From positions 124,001-188,000 of the forward strand of contig CALUMU010000001.1 of assembly GCA_944321825.1 (NCBI GenBank): DNA of 64,000 bases, read 5' to 3'. Made by a program: the position numbers and the translations under genes. Of this stretch, positions 16,139 through 23,871 are shown in pieces (position 1 is the first letter of the stretch; every line of letters begins with the position of its first letter). The DNA comes from Candidatus Amulumruptor caecigallinarius. Its GTDB lineage: Bacteria > Bacteroidota > Bacteroidia > Bacteroidales > Muribaculaceae. A model generated the notes under the pieces. That model worked only from the letters and a program-made list of their open reading frames with translations. It was not told where the DNA came from and did not search any database.

Positions 16139-17329
16139 TTAGTGTTTCACGCCGCCCTTGATGCCGCCTTTGACACCTCCTGACAGGGCGAATATATTTT
16201 GGTCGTAGCTGACAGTCTTGCGTTCCATCTCGCGTTTGCGCTTGATGGCGAGGGCAACCAGGCGGTCCATGAGCTTGTCGAACGGCAGGCCTGTGGCTTC
16301 CCAGAGGTAGAACGACAGCGAGCCGGGTATGGTGTTGATTTCGTTGACGTAGATTTCGCCGTTGTCCTTGTCCATGATGACATCGACGCGGCTTACGCCG
16401 TGGCACGACAGCACCCTGAAGGTTTCCCCGGCGAGGTAGCGGATGCGGTCGCTGACCTCGGTGGGCAGGTCGGCAGGGATGCGTTTCTGCGATGCCTGCA
16501 TCCCCTGTGCACCCTTTGTGCCACCCATGTACTTGTCCTGATAGCTAAGGATTTCGCCGCTTTTGATGGGTTCCTCGCACACGGATGTGGCATAGTCGTC
16601 GCAGTCGCCGAGTACGGAGCAGTTTATCTCCTTGAGATTGTCCACCATATGTTCCACTATGAGGCGAGTACTGTATTTTTCGGCTTCGTCGATTTTGGCA
16701 ATGAGCTGGGTGCGGTCGGCTGCACGTCCTATGCCCACGCTTGAACCGAGGTTGGCGGGCTTGACTATGACAGGATAGCCGATTTTCTTCTCTATCTCCT
16801 CAATCAGAGCGTCACGCTGGGAAAACCACTGCTTGTCGGTGAACCATACGTAGGGTACTACTGGCACGCCGCACGACCCCAGTATCATCTTCATCGTGAT
16901 TTTGTCCATACCGTTGGCGCTGGCCAGCACGTTGCATCCGGCGTAGGGGATGCCGATTGTGTCGAGGACTCCCTCAAAGATGCCGTCCTCGCCGTTGGAG
17001 CCGTGGAGCACCGGGATGACCACGTCGAGATGCGCTATGACGGGGTTGCCGCCGAACATAGGTTTTTTGGCTCCGTAGAGGTTGTAGTCTCCGTAGGTGG
17101 GACGCATGTACACTTCTGTGCACTGCTTGAGCAGGGCAGGGAGGTCGCGGTAATTGGCTACGTCGAGCAGAGCGTCGCCTGTGTACCAGCGGCCCTGCTT
17201 CGTTATATATATAGGTGTAACGTCATACCGGTCACGGTTTATGGCGTGCATGGCCTGGGAGGCCGATATCACTGATATTTCGTGTTCGGTGGAACGTCCG
17301 CCGAAAAACACTCCGATATTGGTTTTCAT
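16139..17329 (-). CDS. ddl: D-alanine--D-alanine ligase
   Basis: 396 aa, cytoplasmic ATP-grasp enzyme supplying D-Ala-D-Ala for peptidoglycan. Motifs: FGGRSTEHEISVISA at the N-terminus, LHGSNGEDG, PVIVKPANLGSSVGI, and the C-terminal VNEINTIPGSLSFYLWEATG. The protein ends in an unusual repetitive Gly/Lys tail (GGVKGGIKGGVKH) not found in typical Ddl. Its ATG directly abuts the stop of the upstream murF-like gene (0 bp gap), which supports a ddl-murF functional pair making UDP-MurNAc-pentapeptide. Confidence 0.95.
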   Translation of the reverse strand: MKTNIGVFFGGRSTEHEISVISASQAMHAINRDRYDVTPIYITKQGRWYTGDALLDVANYRDLPALLKQCTEVYMRPTYGDYNLYGAKKPMFGGNPVIAHLDVVIPVLHGSNGEDGIFEGVLDTIGIPYAGCNVLASANGMDKITMKMILGSCGVPVVPYVWFTDKQWFSQRDALIEEIEKKIGYPVIVKPANLGSSVGIGRAADRTQLIAKIDEAEKYSTRLIVEHMVDNLKEINCSVLGDCDDYATSVCEEPIKSGEILSYQDKYMGGTKGAQGMQASQKRIPADLPTEVSDRIRYLAGETFRVLSCHGVSRVDVIMDKDNGEIYVNEINTIPGSLSFYLWEATGLPFDKLMDRLVALAIKRKREMERKTVSYDQNIFALSGGVKGGIKGGVKH

Positions 17330-18931
17330 TTATTTAAATGTGTCTGGTAAATCGTTTTCATACAGCACCGTGTCGCCGCTGCGGGCTATCGGGCCGAGCA
17401 TGAGTTGGGCTTCCGCAAATGTATCCACAGTCTCCACGCGGCATGTGGAGTCTTCGACCGATGCTATGCCGTCGGTAAGGGACTGGCGGTTGTACCGCCC
17501 GACTATGATAGCCACATCCGCTGCGGTGGCGATGTAGGTGCCGAGACGGTAGTTGAGCTCTTCCTGCTTGTCGCCAAGCTCTATCATGCCGGGCGTGATG
17601 ACTATGCGCTTGCCCGAGGTCATGTGGCGCAGCACGTCCATCGCCATCTTCGAGCCTGTGGGATTGGAGTTGTAAGCATCGTCGATGATGGTGATTCCAC
17701 CGGCGGTGCGCTTGACATTGAGGCGGTGTTCCACCTGCTCGATATGCGCCACTGCATAGGCTATTTTGTCAGGATCCATGCCGAGGCGCAGGGCTACGAT
17801 GACAGCGGCTATGAGGTTGGAGATGTTGCACTCGCCCACCAAACGGGTGTGAAGCTTCAGCCGGGAGTCGTTTTCGCGGTCGACTACTGTAAATTCCGTG
17901 CCGTCAGGGGCATAACGGATGTCTTCGGCGACATATCGCGCTCCCTCGGTCTCTGTGACGGCATAACGGATGCACTCTACGTTGCTGACTGGCCGCGACG
18001 CACACATCGGGAAGTCGTTGTTGACCACGGCAAGTCCGTCGGACGGAAGCGCTTCGACAAGCTCGAATTTGGTGCGCTGCACGTTTTCTATCGAGCCGAA
18101 CGATTCAAGATGCTGCTCGCCAACGGCAGTGACTATGCCTATCTGCGGATGCACGAGGTCGCATATCTCCTTGATGTCGCCGACTTGTTTGGCTCCCATC
18201 TCTACGATGAACACCTCATTGTAAGGCTTCATCATCTCCCTTATCGTGCGTATCACCCCCATCGGTGTGTTGAAACTCCCTGGGGTCATCAGGGTGTCGA
18301 ACTGCTCGCTGAGTATGCGGTGGAGATAGTGCTTTGTAGAGGTTTTCCCATAGCTGCCGGTGACACCTATTATTTTAAGTCCGGGCATCGAGCGGAGCAT
18401 TGACACGGCCTCGTCGTAGTATCGGCGGTTGATGCGCTTCTCCACAGGCTGCAGCAGCCAGCCGGCGGCCATGGTGATAGGGTGGCTCAGCAGGTAGAGA
18501 GCTATGGCTGCGCATGTGACGGTGTGGCATATCTGTTCGAGCGGTGCACACATGGATAGAGGCACCACTGCCGCCGCACCTGCGATTATGGCGACCGACA
18601 GCTGCACGGAGTATATACGCTTGGCGCGGGCGGTCCATACGAGCGGCTTCTTGTATATGGCACCCAGCAGCCTCCCGGCGGCGCATACGCTGTAGAGCAG
18701 CGCGCACGGCATTGCGACTACAGCCGGAACCATCGGGGTCAGCAGAAACAGCAGCACCACTATGCCCGTCAGGCGGATGACCGAAGTGGTGTCGCCCGAT
18801 GCGCGTAGCCAGCGCATGTACCTGTCGTTGCGGTAGGAGTTTTGCTGCAACATCATCAGGTCGCGTTTCAGCTCTGCCGGAAAGGGTACGAGAGCCGCCA
18901 AGGCTGTGAGTATATATATAATGTATATCAC
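17330..18931 (-). CDS. murF: MurF-like Mur ligase with N-terminal membrane region
   Basis: 533 aa. The C-terminal about 400 residues are a Mur ligase: ATP-binding GVTGSYGKTSTKHYL, FNTPMGVIRTIREM, VEMGAKQVGDI, VTAVGEQHLESFGS, DDAYNSNPTGSKMAMD and ITPGMIELG, all closest to MurF. MurF adds D-Ala-D-Ala to the UDP-MurNAc-tripeptide. Unlike Escherichia coli MurF it carries about 150 N-terminal residues with four or so hydrophobic segments (residues 1-18, 55-85, 105-122 and 130-155), which should anchor it in the inner membrane. A membrane-anchored paralogue of MurF with a modified role is possible. Adjacency to ddl supports the MurF call. Confidence 0.85.
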   Translation of the reverse strand: MIYIIYILTALAALVPFPAELKRDLMMLQQNSYRNDRYMRWLRASGDTTSVIRLTGIVVLLFLLTPMVPAVVAMPCALLYSVCAAGRLLGAIYKKPLVWTARAKRIYSVQLSVAIIAGAAAVVPLSMCAPLEQICHTVTCAAIALYLLSHPITMAAGWLLQPVEKRINRRYYDEAVSMLRSMPGLKIIGVTGSYGKTSTKHYLHRILSEQFDTLMTPGSFNTPMGVIRTIREMMKPYNEVFIVEMGAKQVGDIKEICDLVHPQIGIVTAVGEQHLESFGSIENVQRTKFELVEALPSDGLAVVNNDFPMCASRPVSNVECIRYAVTETEGARYVAEDIRYAPDGTEFTVVDRENDSRLKLHTRLVGECNISNLIAAVIVALRLGMDPDKIAYAVAHIEQVEHRLNVKRTAGGITIIDDAYNSNPTGSKMAMDVLRHMTSGKRIVITPGMIELGDKQEELNYRLGTYIATAADVAIIVGRYNRQSLTDGIASVEDSTCRVETVDTFAEAQLMLGPIARSGDTVLYENDLPDTFK

Positions 18932-18961
18932 TATGTTGGTAATTTTTTTAATCGGTGGTGG

Positions 18962-19780
18962 TTAGCGGTCAGCCAGAAAATTAGTCAAGACGGATGTGAA
19001 TTGCGGCTGCGCGTCAAGGAAACTGTAGTGGCCCGCATTGGGGAACGACACTAACCCTGCGCCAGGGATGAGCTTCGCCATGGTACGCGCCTGCTCCATG
19101 GGGGTCGCAGTGTCATTCTCGCCCCAGATGAGAAGGGTAGGAGCTTTGATTGCTGGCATGGCTTTGCATAGGTCTTCGTTGACCACTTTGCTCAGTATCG
19201 CCCTCATGCGCGGAGAGGCCGCTGCGTAGTCTGCGGATCCGCGCCGCGCCCTCATGCGGTCGAGGCGCATACGGGTATTTTCGCGCCCGATGAAGAAATA
19301 CATCAGCCATTTCATCATCTTGAACGAATACACCTTGCGGTAATAGGTCAGGGTGCGGCGTGGTTTCACTCCGGCAGCATCTACGAGGATGAGTTTGCCC
19401 ACATCGTCGTGGCGCGAGCTGTAGAGTATGGCTACACGGCCTCCGAACGAGTGGCCGAGAAGCATCGGGCGGCTTATGCCTTCGTGGGCTATCAGTTCTT
19501 CAAGCACCCGCGTATATTCCTCCACGCCCCACACCTCTGCAGGCTCCGCGCTCAGGCCGAATCCGGGGAAATCGATGTTGTAGACCTTGCATCCGGCAGC
19601 GAGGGCGGTACGCTCGACGCTGGCAAGCGTCGTGGTGTTGCATCCCCAGCCGTGCATCAGTATGATAGGATGCCCCTCTCCGGCGACGGTATAGTGTACC
19701 CTGACACCGTTAAGGGTGGCAAATCGGTCGGCGGTCATAGCGGCAGAGCCTGATGATTGGTCGGACATGTTCATAGCCAT
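18962..19780 (-). CDS. Alpha/beta-fold hydrolase
   Basis: 272 aa. Oxyanion region MHGWGCNTTT, nucleophile elbow LLGHSFGGRVA (Ser in GHSFGG), an acid in LLIWGENDTATP, and a catalytic His in FPNAGHYSFLD give a full Ser-Asp-His triad. It resembles MhpC/BioH-type small-molecule esterases; the substrate is unknown. Methionines at positions 1, 3 and 5 all allow a start. It is the first gene of the minus-strand run that leads through murF and ddl. Confidence 0.85.
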   Translation of the reverse strand: MAMNMSDQSSGSAAMTADRFATLNGVRVHYTVAGEGHPIILMHGWGCNTTTLASVERTALAAGCKVYNIDFPGFGLSAEPAEVWGVEEYTRVLEELIAHEGISRPMLLGHSFGGRVAILYSSRHDDVGKLILVDAAGVKPRRTLTYYRKVYSFKMMKWLMYFFIGRENTRMRLDRMRARRGSADYAAASPRMRAILSKVVNEDLCKAMPAIKAPTLLIWGENDTATPMEQARTMAKLIPGAGLVSFPNAGHYSFLDAQPQFTSVLTNFLADR

Positions 19781-19990
19781 TGGCGTGTAGATACTGATTC
19801 AACCTACAAAAATAGCACTTTTCCGCCTTTCACACAACGCCACTGCCGCAAATGGACGAAAAATCCGTGAGAATCGCACCTTCACGGCTCCGCATCCCAT
19901 CCCTAACATCATAGCCGCATCTTGCACTCCCTCCGAGGGTTACTATGTTTGCTACCATAATGGAGTACGAACGTAGGGATGTACCCTGGT

Positions 19991-20120
19991 GCATCCGCCC
20001 ATAAAGCTCCGCAGGAGCGTAGAAACAGTAGGGCGGAGCGCAAGCTCCGTCAATAGGCGGAATCCCGGACGGTCAGCCCTGTCAGGGGCTGGCGGCTGCA
20101 CCGGGGTGCAGTCTGACACA
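19991..20120. repeat. Modular hairpin repeat cluster, copy 1
   Basis: Contains the modules GCTCC-GCA-GGAGC, AGTAGGGCGGAGCGCAAGCTCC and AGCCCTGTCAGGGGCTGG. The same modules recur near 38.2-38.4, 47.4-47.66 and 56.15-56.43 kb. The stretch 19781-20259 holds no gene; short open frames across it are translations of the repeat. Confidence 0.75.
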
Positions 20121-20259
20121 CGTCGTTCAGGCTGTTTCAGTTGCGTGATTTTCACAGCGTTGTATGCCCTACAGGGGATGCGAGTGTTCCGAGGCACTGC
20201 AACACCCTCCCTGCATAAAGTGATACACCGCAAACGCGATGTGTTGTCGGAAATCGTAG

Positions 20260-20688
20260 CTATAATGTCGAATCTATCAAATGGGTGTTTATATTCGGAT
20301 TTATTGATTTTAATTTATTGATGAAACCGCTCTTGTGTTTAGGAGAAATAATGACAGGAGTACGTTGTTTATTCAAATAGATGCCTATCCTATCTAAGGA
20401 TGCCGCTGGAGCCGATACAATGGATTTGGAGGGGCTGATCTTTGTAATGTCCATGATACGGATTTTGTCGTTTATTAAAAATCCGCATTTGATATTTAGA
20501 ATATTATCGGTTATAATGTATCTGGTGCTAAAAAGACAATAAAAGATAAATGCCAATAGTCCCAATGATATTATGGCGGCAGTCCATGAAAAAGCGAATA
20601 ATAAAACTGGTAATAATGGAATAATGACAACAGCCATTATAAAGCATATTAACCATAAATCCACCTTTGATTTATAAACCTCTTTCAT
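20260..20688 (-). CDS. Membrane protein with bacterial PH-like domain
   Basis: 142 aa. Two N-terminal hydrophobic segments (about residues 11-32 and 34-50) are followed by a beta-rich segment, RYIITDNILNIKCGFL...IRIMDITKISPSKS, which matches small PH-domain (bPH) membrane proteins. The function of this family is unknown. Base composition is clearly more AT-rich than the flanking genes, which may mean recent acquisition. There is no partner gene on the same strand nearby. Confidence 0.7.
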   Translation of the reverse strand: MKEVYKSKVDLWLICFIMAVVIIPLLPVLLFAFSWTAAIISLGLLAFIFYCLFSTRYIITDNILNIKCGFLINDKIRIMDITKISPSKSIVSAPAASLDRIGIYLNKQRTPVIISPKHKSGFINKLKSINPNINTHLIDSTL

Positions 20689-20965
20689 TTTGTTTCAATA
20701 ATTGGAATGTTGTTGGCTATAATTGGCTGTTTAGACAGATTTAGATTGACTGTCTGTTTGAGCTGTGTTAGGTTAAGGCGTTGTGCGTCTTCGCTGTACA
20801 ATTTTTTGTAGATATCTTATAGCATCGTCTATAACTTTATATGTAAAAGTAAAATATTACAAAGTGAAGATACTAATTTATTTCCACACAGCAAAATGGA
20901 GCTACCGCCCTTTTTATGCTCTTTGTGGCGGTTGTGGCGGAAATCAAGAAAAAACAGGTGTGGAG

Positions 20966-20998
20966 CTTGGTAATCATTGGAAAAATGTTGTAATTTTG
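20966..20998 (+). promoter_or_regulatory. Predicted promoter of the glycan operon
   Basis: CTTG at 20966-20969, a 21-nt spacer and TAATTTTG at 20991-20998. If used, the first gene at 21367 would have an unusually long 5' leader of about 360 nt. Confidence 0.5.
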
Positions 20999-21366
20999 CG
21001 TTAGCTCACTGACCAGAGGGTGGGTGGGTTGTTTTTGTAACAGAAAAGACGTTACTGAACGCTGATCTTTTGTCGTCCAAACTTCGCAACTTTGAACTCC
21101 TTCAGAAGATTAAGCAACAGGTTACGTCCGCGGTGATGATTATCACGCGCTGTGATGCTCGTAGGCCCAGGCTTGGGAGTATCTGTAGCGTAATATATCA
21201 TCCGGCGTGGGCTGGCTATGTTGCATATCCGAAGGAGGAGGCAATGCGAAGGCCCGGACGACGGATATGCGCACAGGTACAGATTCCCGCGCCTTTTTTA
21301 TGCTCTAATATTAACCGTTATCTATGCCGGTCCGGGGAATCGTCAGGCAGCCTTTGTCCTTATATT
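20999..21366 (+). other. Long leader upstream of the glycan operon
   Basis: No gene is convincing here. A frame continuous with the first glycosyltransferase is open from 21070, but its translation (many Arg and Cys, no GT2 features) does not resemble a domain. It could be a regulatory leader. I could not match it to a known riboswitch by eye. Confidence 0.35.
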
Positions 21367-22170
21367 ATGAACCCGGATTCGTCTCCGTCGGGCGGTAGGA
21401 TTTCGGTGGTGATCAACACCTACAATGCCCAGACCTATCTTAACGAAATACTGCAATATCTCAAGGGGTATGATGAGATTGTGGTATGTGACATGGAGAG
21501 CACCGATCATACGGAGGAAATCGCCCGATCGAACGGTTGCAGGGTTGTAGTTTTTCCAAGGGGAAACCACCGTTTTGGCGATCCGGCACGTAATTTCGCC
21601 ATCCAGTCAGCCGAAAACGAGTGGGTGTTGGTGGTCGATGCGGATGAGATTGTTCCGCAGGAGCTGACGGAGTATCTGTATCGATATATACAAAGGGATG
21701 ATTGCTGCGACGCGCTGTTCATCCCCCGGCGCAACCTGCTTTTTGACAACCGCCCATCGGTGGCCTATCCCGACTACCAGTGCCGTCTGATACGCAAGAG
21801 CCGGTGCTATTGGCCTCCCACGGTCCATTCCAAGCCGCGGATTGACGGCTCTGTCGGTTATATCGACAGGAGGCGGACTGACCTCGCCATGATTCACAAG
21901 CCGGTCACGCTGCGCGAAACGTTCCGTAAGATGTGCGTTTACACCGACCTCGAGCTTGACCGTCGGATTTCCCGGCATAAGCGGCCCATATCATTGATGA
22001 AATTTATAGCCAGCCCCTCTTTCAGGTTTTTCAAGACTTACATCCTGAAAGGCGGCATATTCCATGGCCGCAGAGGCTACATAGAGGCGCGGTGCGATGC
22101 CATATACCGCTTTATGACCCTTTGTAAGATATACGAACGCCAACTTACCACTACACATACCGAATCATGA
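21367..22170 (+). CDS. Glycosyltransferase family 2 (WaaE/KdtX-like)
   Basis: 267 aa from the ATG at 21367 (MNPDSSPSGG). GT-A fold: ISVVINTYNAQTYLNEIL at the start, CDMESTDHTEEIA, and the metal-binding VVDADEIVP. The segment GDPARNFAIQSAENEWVLVVDADE resembles LPS-core glucosyltransferases of the WaaE/KdtX type. It should add a sugar to a lipid-linked or LPS-core acceptor on the cytoplasmic side. The last 4 bp overlap the next gene (ATGA), starting a tightly coupled operon. Confidence 0.85.
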   Translation: MNPDSSPSGGRISVVINTYNAQTYLNEILQYLKGYDEIVVCDMESTDHTEEIARSNGCRVVVFPRGNHRFGDPARNFAIQSAENEWVLVVDADEIVPQELTEYLYRYIQRDDCCDALFIPRRNLLFDNRPSVAYPDYQCRLIRKSRCYWPPTVHSKPRIDGSVGYIDRRRTDLAMIHKPVTLRETFRKMCVYTDLELDRRISRHKRPISLMKFIASPSFRFFKTYILKGGIFHGRRGYIEARCDAIYRFMTLCKIYERQLTTTHTES

Positions 22171-23096
22171 AAATATACGCAGTAATAGTCACTTTCAACC
22201 GCCTTGCGCTGCTCAAGCGCAGCATCGAAGCTGTGCGGGCGCAGACGCGCACTCCTGACAGTATAATAGTGGTCAATAATTGCTCTACCGACGGGACTGC
22301 CGAGTACCTTGACGGACTGGCTGCCGCAGGGGCGGTGGTGCATCTGCCGCTGCCGCGCAATGTAGGCGGTGCCGGCGGATTCAAGGCCGGGCTGAAATAT
22401 GCCGTTGAGGACGGCTGCGACTGGGCATGGCTGATGGACGACGACACCATACCGCGTCCCGATGCTCTGGCCCAGCTGGAACTCGCTTCGTCAGCTGCCC
22501 CCGATGTGGGGTTCGTGTGCAGCAAAGCCGTGTGGACCGACGGCAAGGTGCATAGGATGAACATCCCCGGATTCTACGCTCCGTCGAAGTATGAGCCTAT
22601 CAACCGGTTCTCCCGCCCTGACTGCCCGGTGTTTACATGCTCTCAGGCGACATTCGTCTCGTTCATGGTGTCGGCTGTAGCGGTGCGCAAGGTGGGTCTG
22701 CCGTTGGAGGAGCTGTTTATCTGGAGCGACGACATCGAATATTCCCGGAGGATAGTAAAGGAGGGCGGGATGCTGGGTATGTATATCGATGACAGCATCG
22801 TGGTCCACGCTACCGCCACCAACACTGGCGGCACATGGGCGACCTCGCCGCAGTCGGAGTGCTGGAAATTCTTTTATCAGGCCCGCAACGAACGCTATCT
22901 GACCGGGCGTAACCGGCTCTGGATTGTAAGGCTGCTGTCCAATCTCAACTATATCCGCCGTATGCGCCGACGCATCAACCGCCGCCCGGGCAATGACCGC
23001 AAGGAATTTCGCAAGGTGCTTTGGAAGGGCACTGTCGCCTCGATGACCTTTAAGACGAAGGTCGACTATGTCGATGACTCTAAAAAGCTGCTGTAA
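22167..23096 (+). CDS. Glycosyltransferase family 2, galactofuranosyl/rhamnosyl type
   Basis: 309 aa. KIYAVIVTFNRLALLKRSIEA, VVNNCSTDGT and NVGGAGGFKAG, then the metal site WLMDDDTIPRPDAL, are typical of the GlfT/rhamnosyltransferase branch of GT2. The C-terminal half has FIWSDDIEYSRRI, a likely catalytic region. The end (residues 240-309) is basic and may contact the membrane. Overlaps the previous gene by 4 bp. The acceptor is not known. Confidence 0.87.
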   Translation: MKIYAVIVTFNRLALLKRSIEAVRAQTRTPDSIIVVNNCSTDGTAEYLDGLAAAGAVVHLPLPRNVGGAGGFKAGLKYAVEDGCDWAWLMDDDTIPRPDALAQLELASSAAPDVGFVCSKAVWTDGKVHRMNIPGFYAPSKYEPINRFSRPDCPVFTCSQATFVSFMVSAVAVRKVGLPLEELFIWSDDIEYSRRIVKEGGMLGMYIDDSIVVHATATNTGGTWATSPQSECWKFFYQARNERYLTGRNRLWIVRLLSNLNYIRRMRRRINRRPGNDRKEFRKVLWKGTVASMTFKTKVDYVDDSKKLL

Positions 23097-23124
23097 AGCT
23101 GTTGACTCTTTTGACTTGTACCAT

Positions 23125-23871
23125 ATGAAAATGCTTCCAGCAGGCACGGAGCCTGAATTTGCATTAGGCATAATCGGTGATTTCTACAAAGAATGTTCTT
23201 GCCTTCATCAGGGACGCAACACTGTCAAGCTCGTCACGACCTCGTTCTGGCCTCGTCCGTTGGTGGTCAAGCGGTTCGGTACGCCTAACGTTTTTCAGCG
23301 TATAGGGGCGTTGTGGAAAGGTGACAGAGGGCTGAGAGCCTACCGCAATGCCGAGGAGCTACAGCGTCGAGGATTTGCCACGCCGAAGCCCATACTGTAT
23401 GTCGATGCTGACGGGGCAGGTGTCTATATAGCTACCGAAGTGGATACAGGGGCTCCTCTGTGCCAGTTTATAGGGCAAGAGGATGTGGAGGACGCTTTGG
23501 CCGACAGTTTTGCGGCTTTTACATACGACCTCCACAATGCCGGCATCGTCCACCGGGACTATAACAATACGAACATCCGTGTGCGTAGCGGGCATGGCGG
23601 CTGGACATTCTCGCTTATCGATGTCGACCGTATGAGCATCGACAAGTACGGGGTCAGGCCGTCGGCAGGCAAACGCTTGAAAAACCTGCGGCTTTTCTCC
23701 GATGCGGGGAGTTTCTATAAGAAAGTGCTGATGCGTTATGTGGCTTTGGACGGCGACATGTCCGTGAAGCGGTTCCATAAAGAGCTGGAGGCGAAGATGA
23801 TGCATGACAAGCGTTATCGCCGCAAAAAACTGATATTAAATAAGTTGAAACGAATCTTTTCGCGTGTATGA
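23125..23871 (+). CDS. LPS kinase-like protein (InaA/Kdo kinase family)
   Basis: 248 aa from the ATG at 23125 (MKMLPAGTEP); an earlier ATG at 23068 would overlap the upstream gene by 29 bp. Kinase-like features: an ATP-binding Lys in LVVKRFG, catalytic loop HRDYNNTNIRV, and a DFG-equivalent IDVDRMS. The C-terminus is very basic (KRYRRKKLILNKLKRIF), suited to binding the membrane or anionic LPS. Relatives phosphorylate Kdo or heptose of the LPS core. Its position between glycosyltransferases supports a core-sugar kinase. The stop overlaps the next start by 4 bp. Confidence 0.82.
   Translation: MKMLPAGTEPEFALGIIGDFYKECSCLHQGRNTVKLVTTSFWPRPLVVKRFGTPNVFQRIGALWKGDRGLRAYRNAEELQRRGFATPKPILYVDADGAGVYIATEVDTGAPLCQFIGQEDVEDALADSFAAFTYDLHNAGIVHRDYNNTNIRVRSGHGGWTFSLIDVDRMSIDKYGVRPSAGKRLKNLRLFSDAGSFYKKVLMRYVALDGDMSVKRFHKELEAKMMHDKRYRRKKLILNKLKRIFSRV

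Noticed and set aside
19952-20233. Open frames over the hairpin cluster near 20 kb, with similar ones at 38.0-38.5, 47.3-47.65 and 56.2-56.6 kb
   Set aside because: They resemble each other only because they translate the same intergenic repeat in several frames; no start signals or domains.
20783-21004. 73-codon frame before the glycan operon
   Set aside because: Overlaps the predicted promoter, and its translation has no recognisable features.
21070-21366. N-terminal extension of the first GT2 gene
   Set aside because: The added 99 residues lack GT2 features, while the ATG at 21367 gives a family-length protein.
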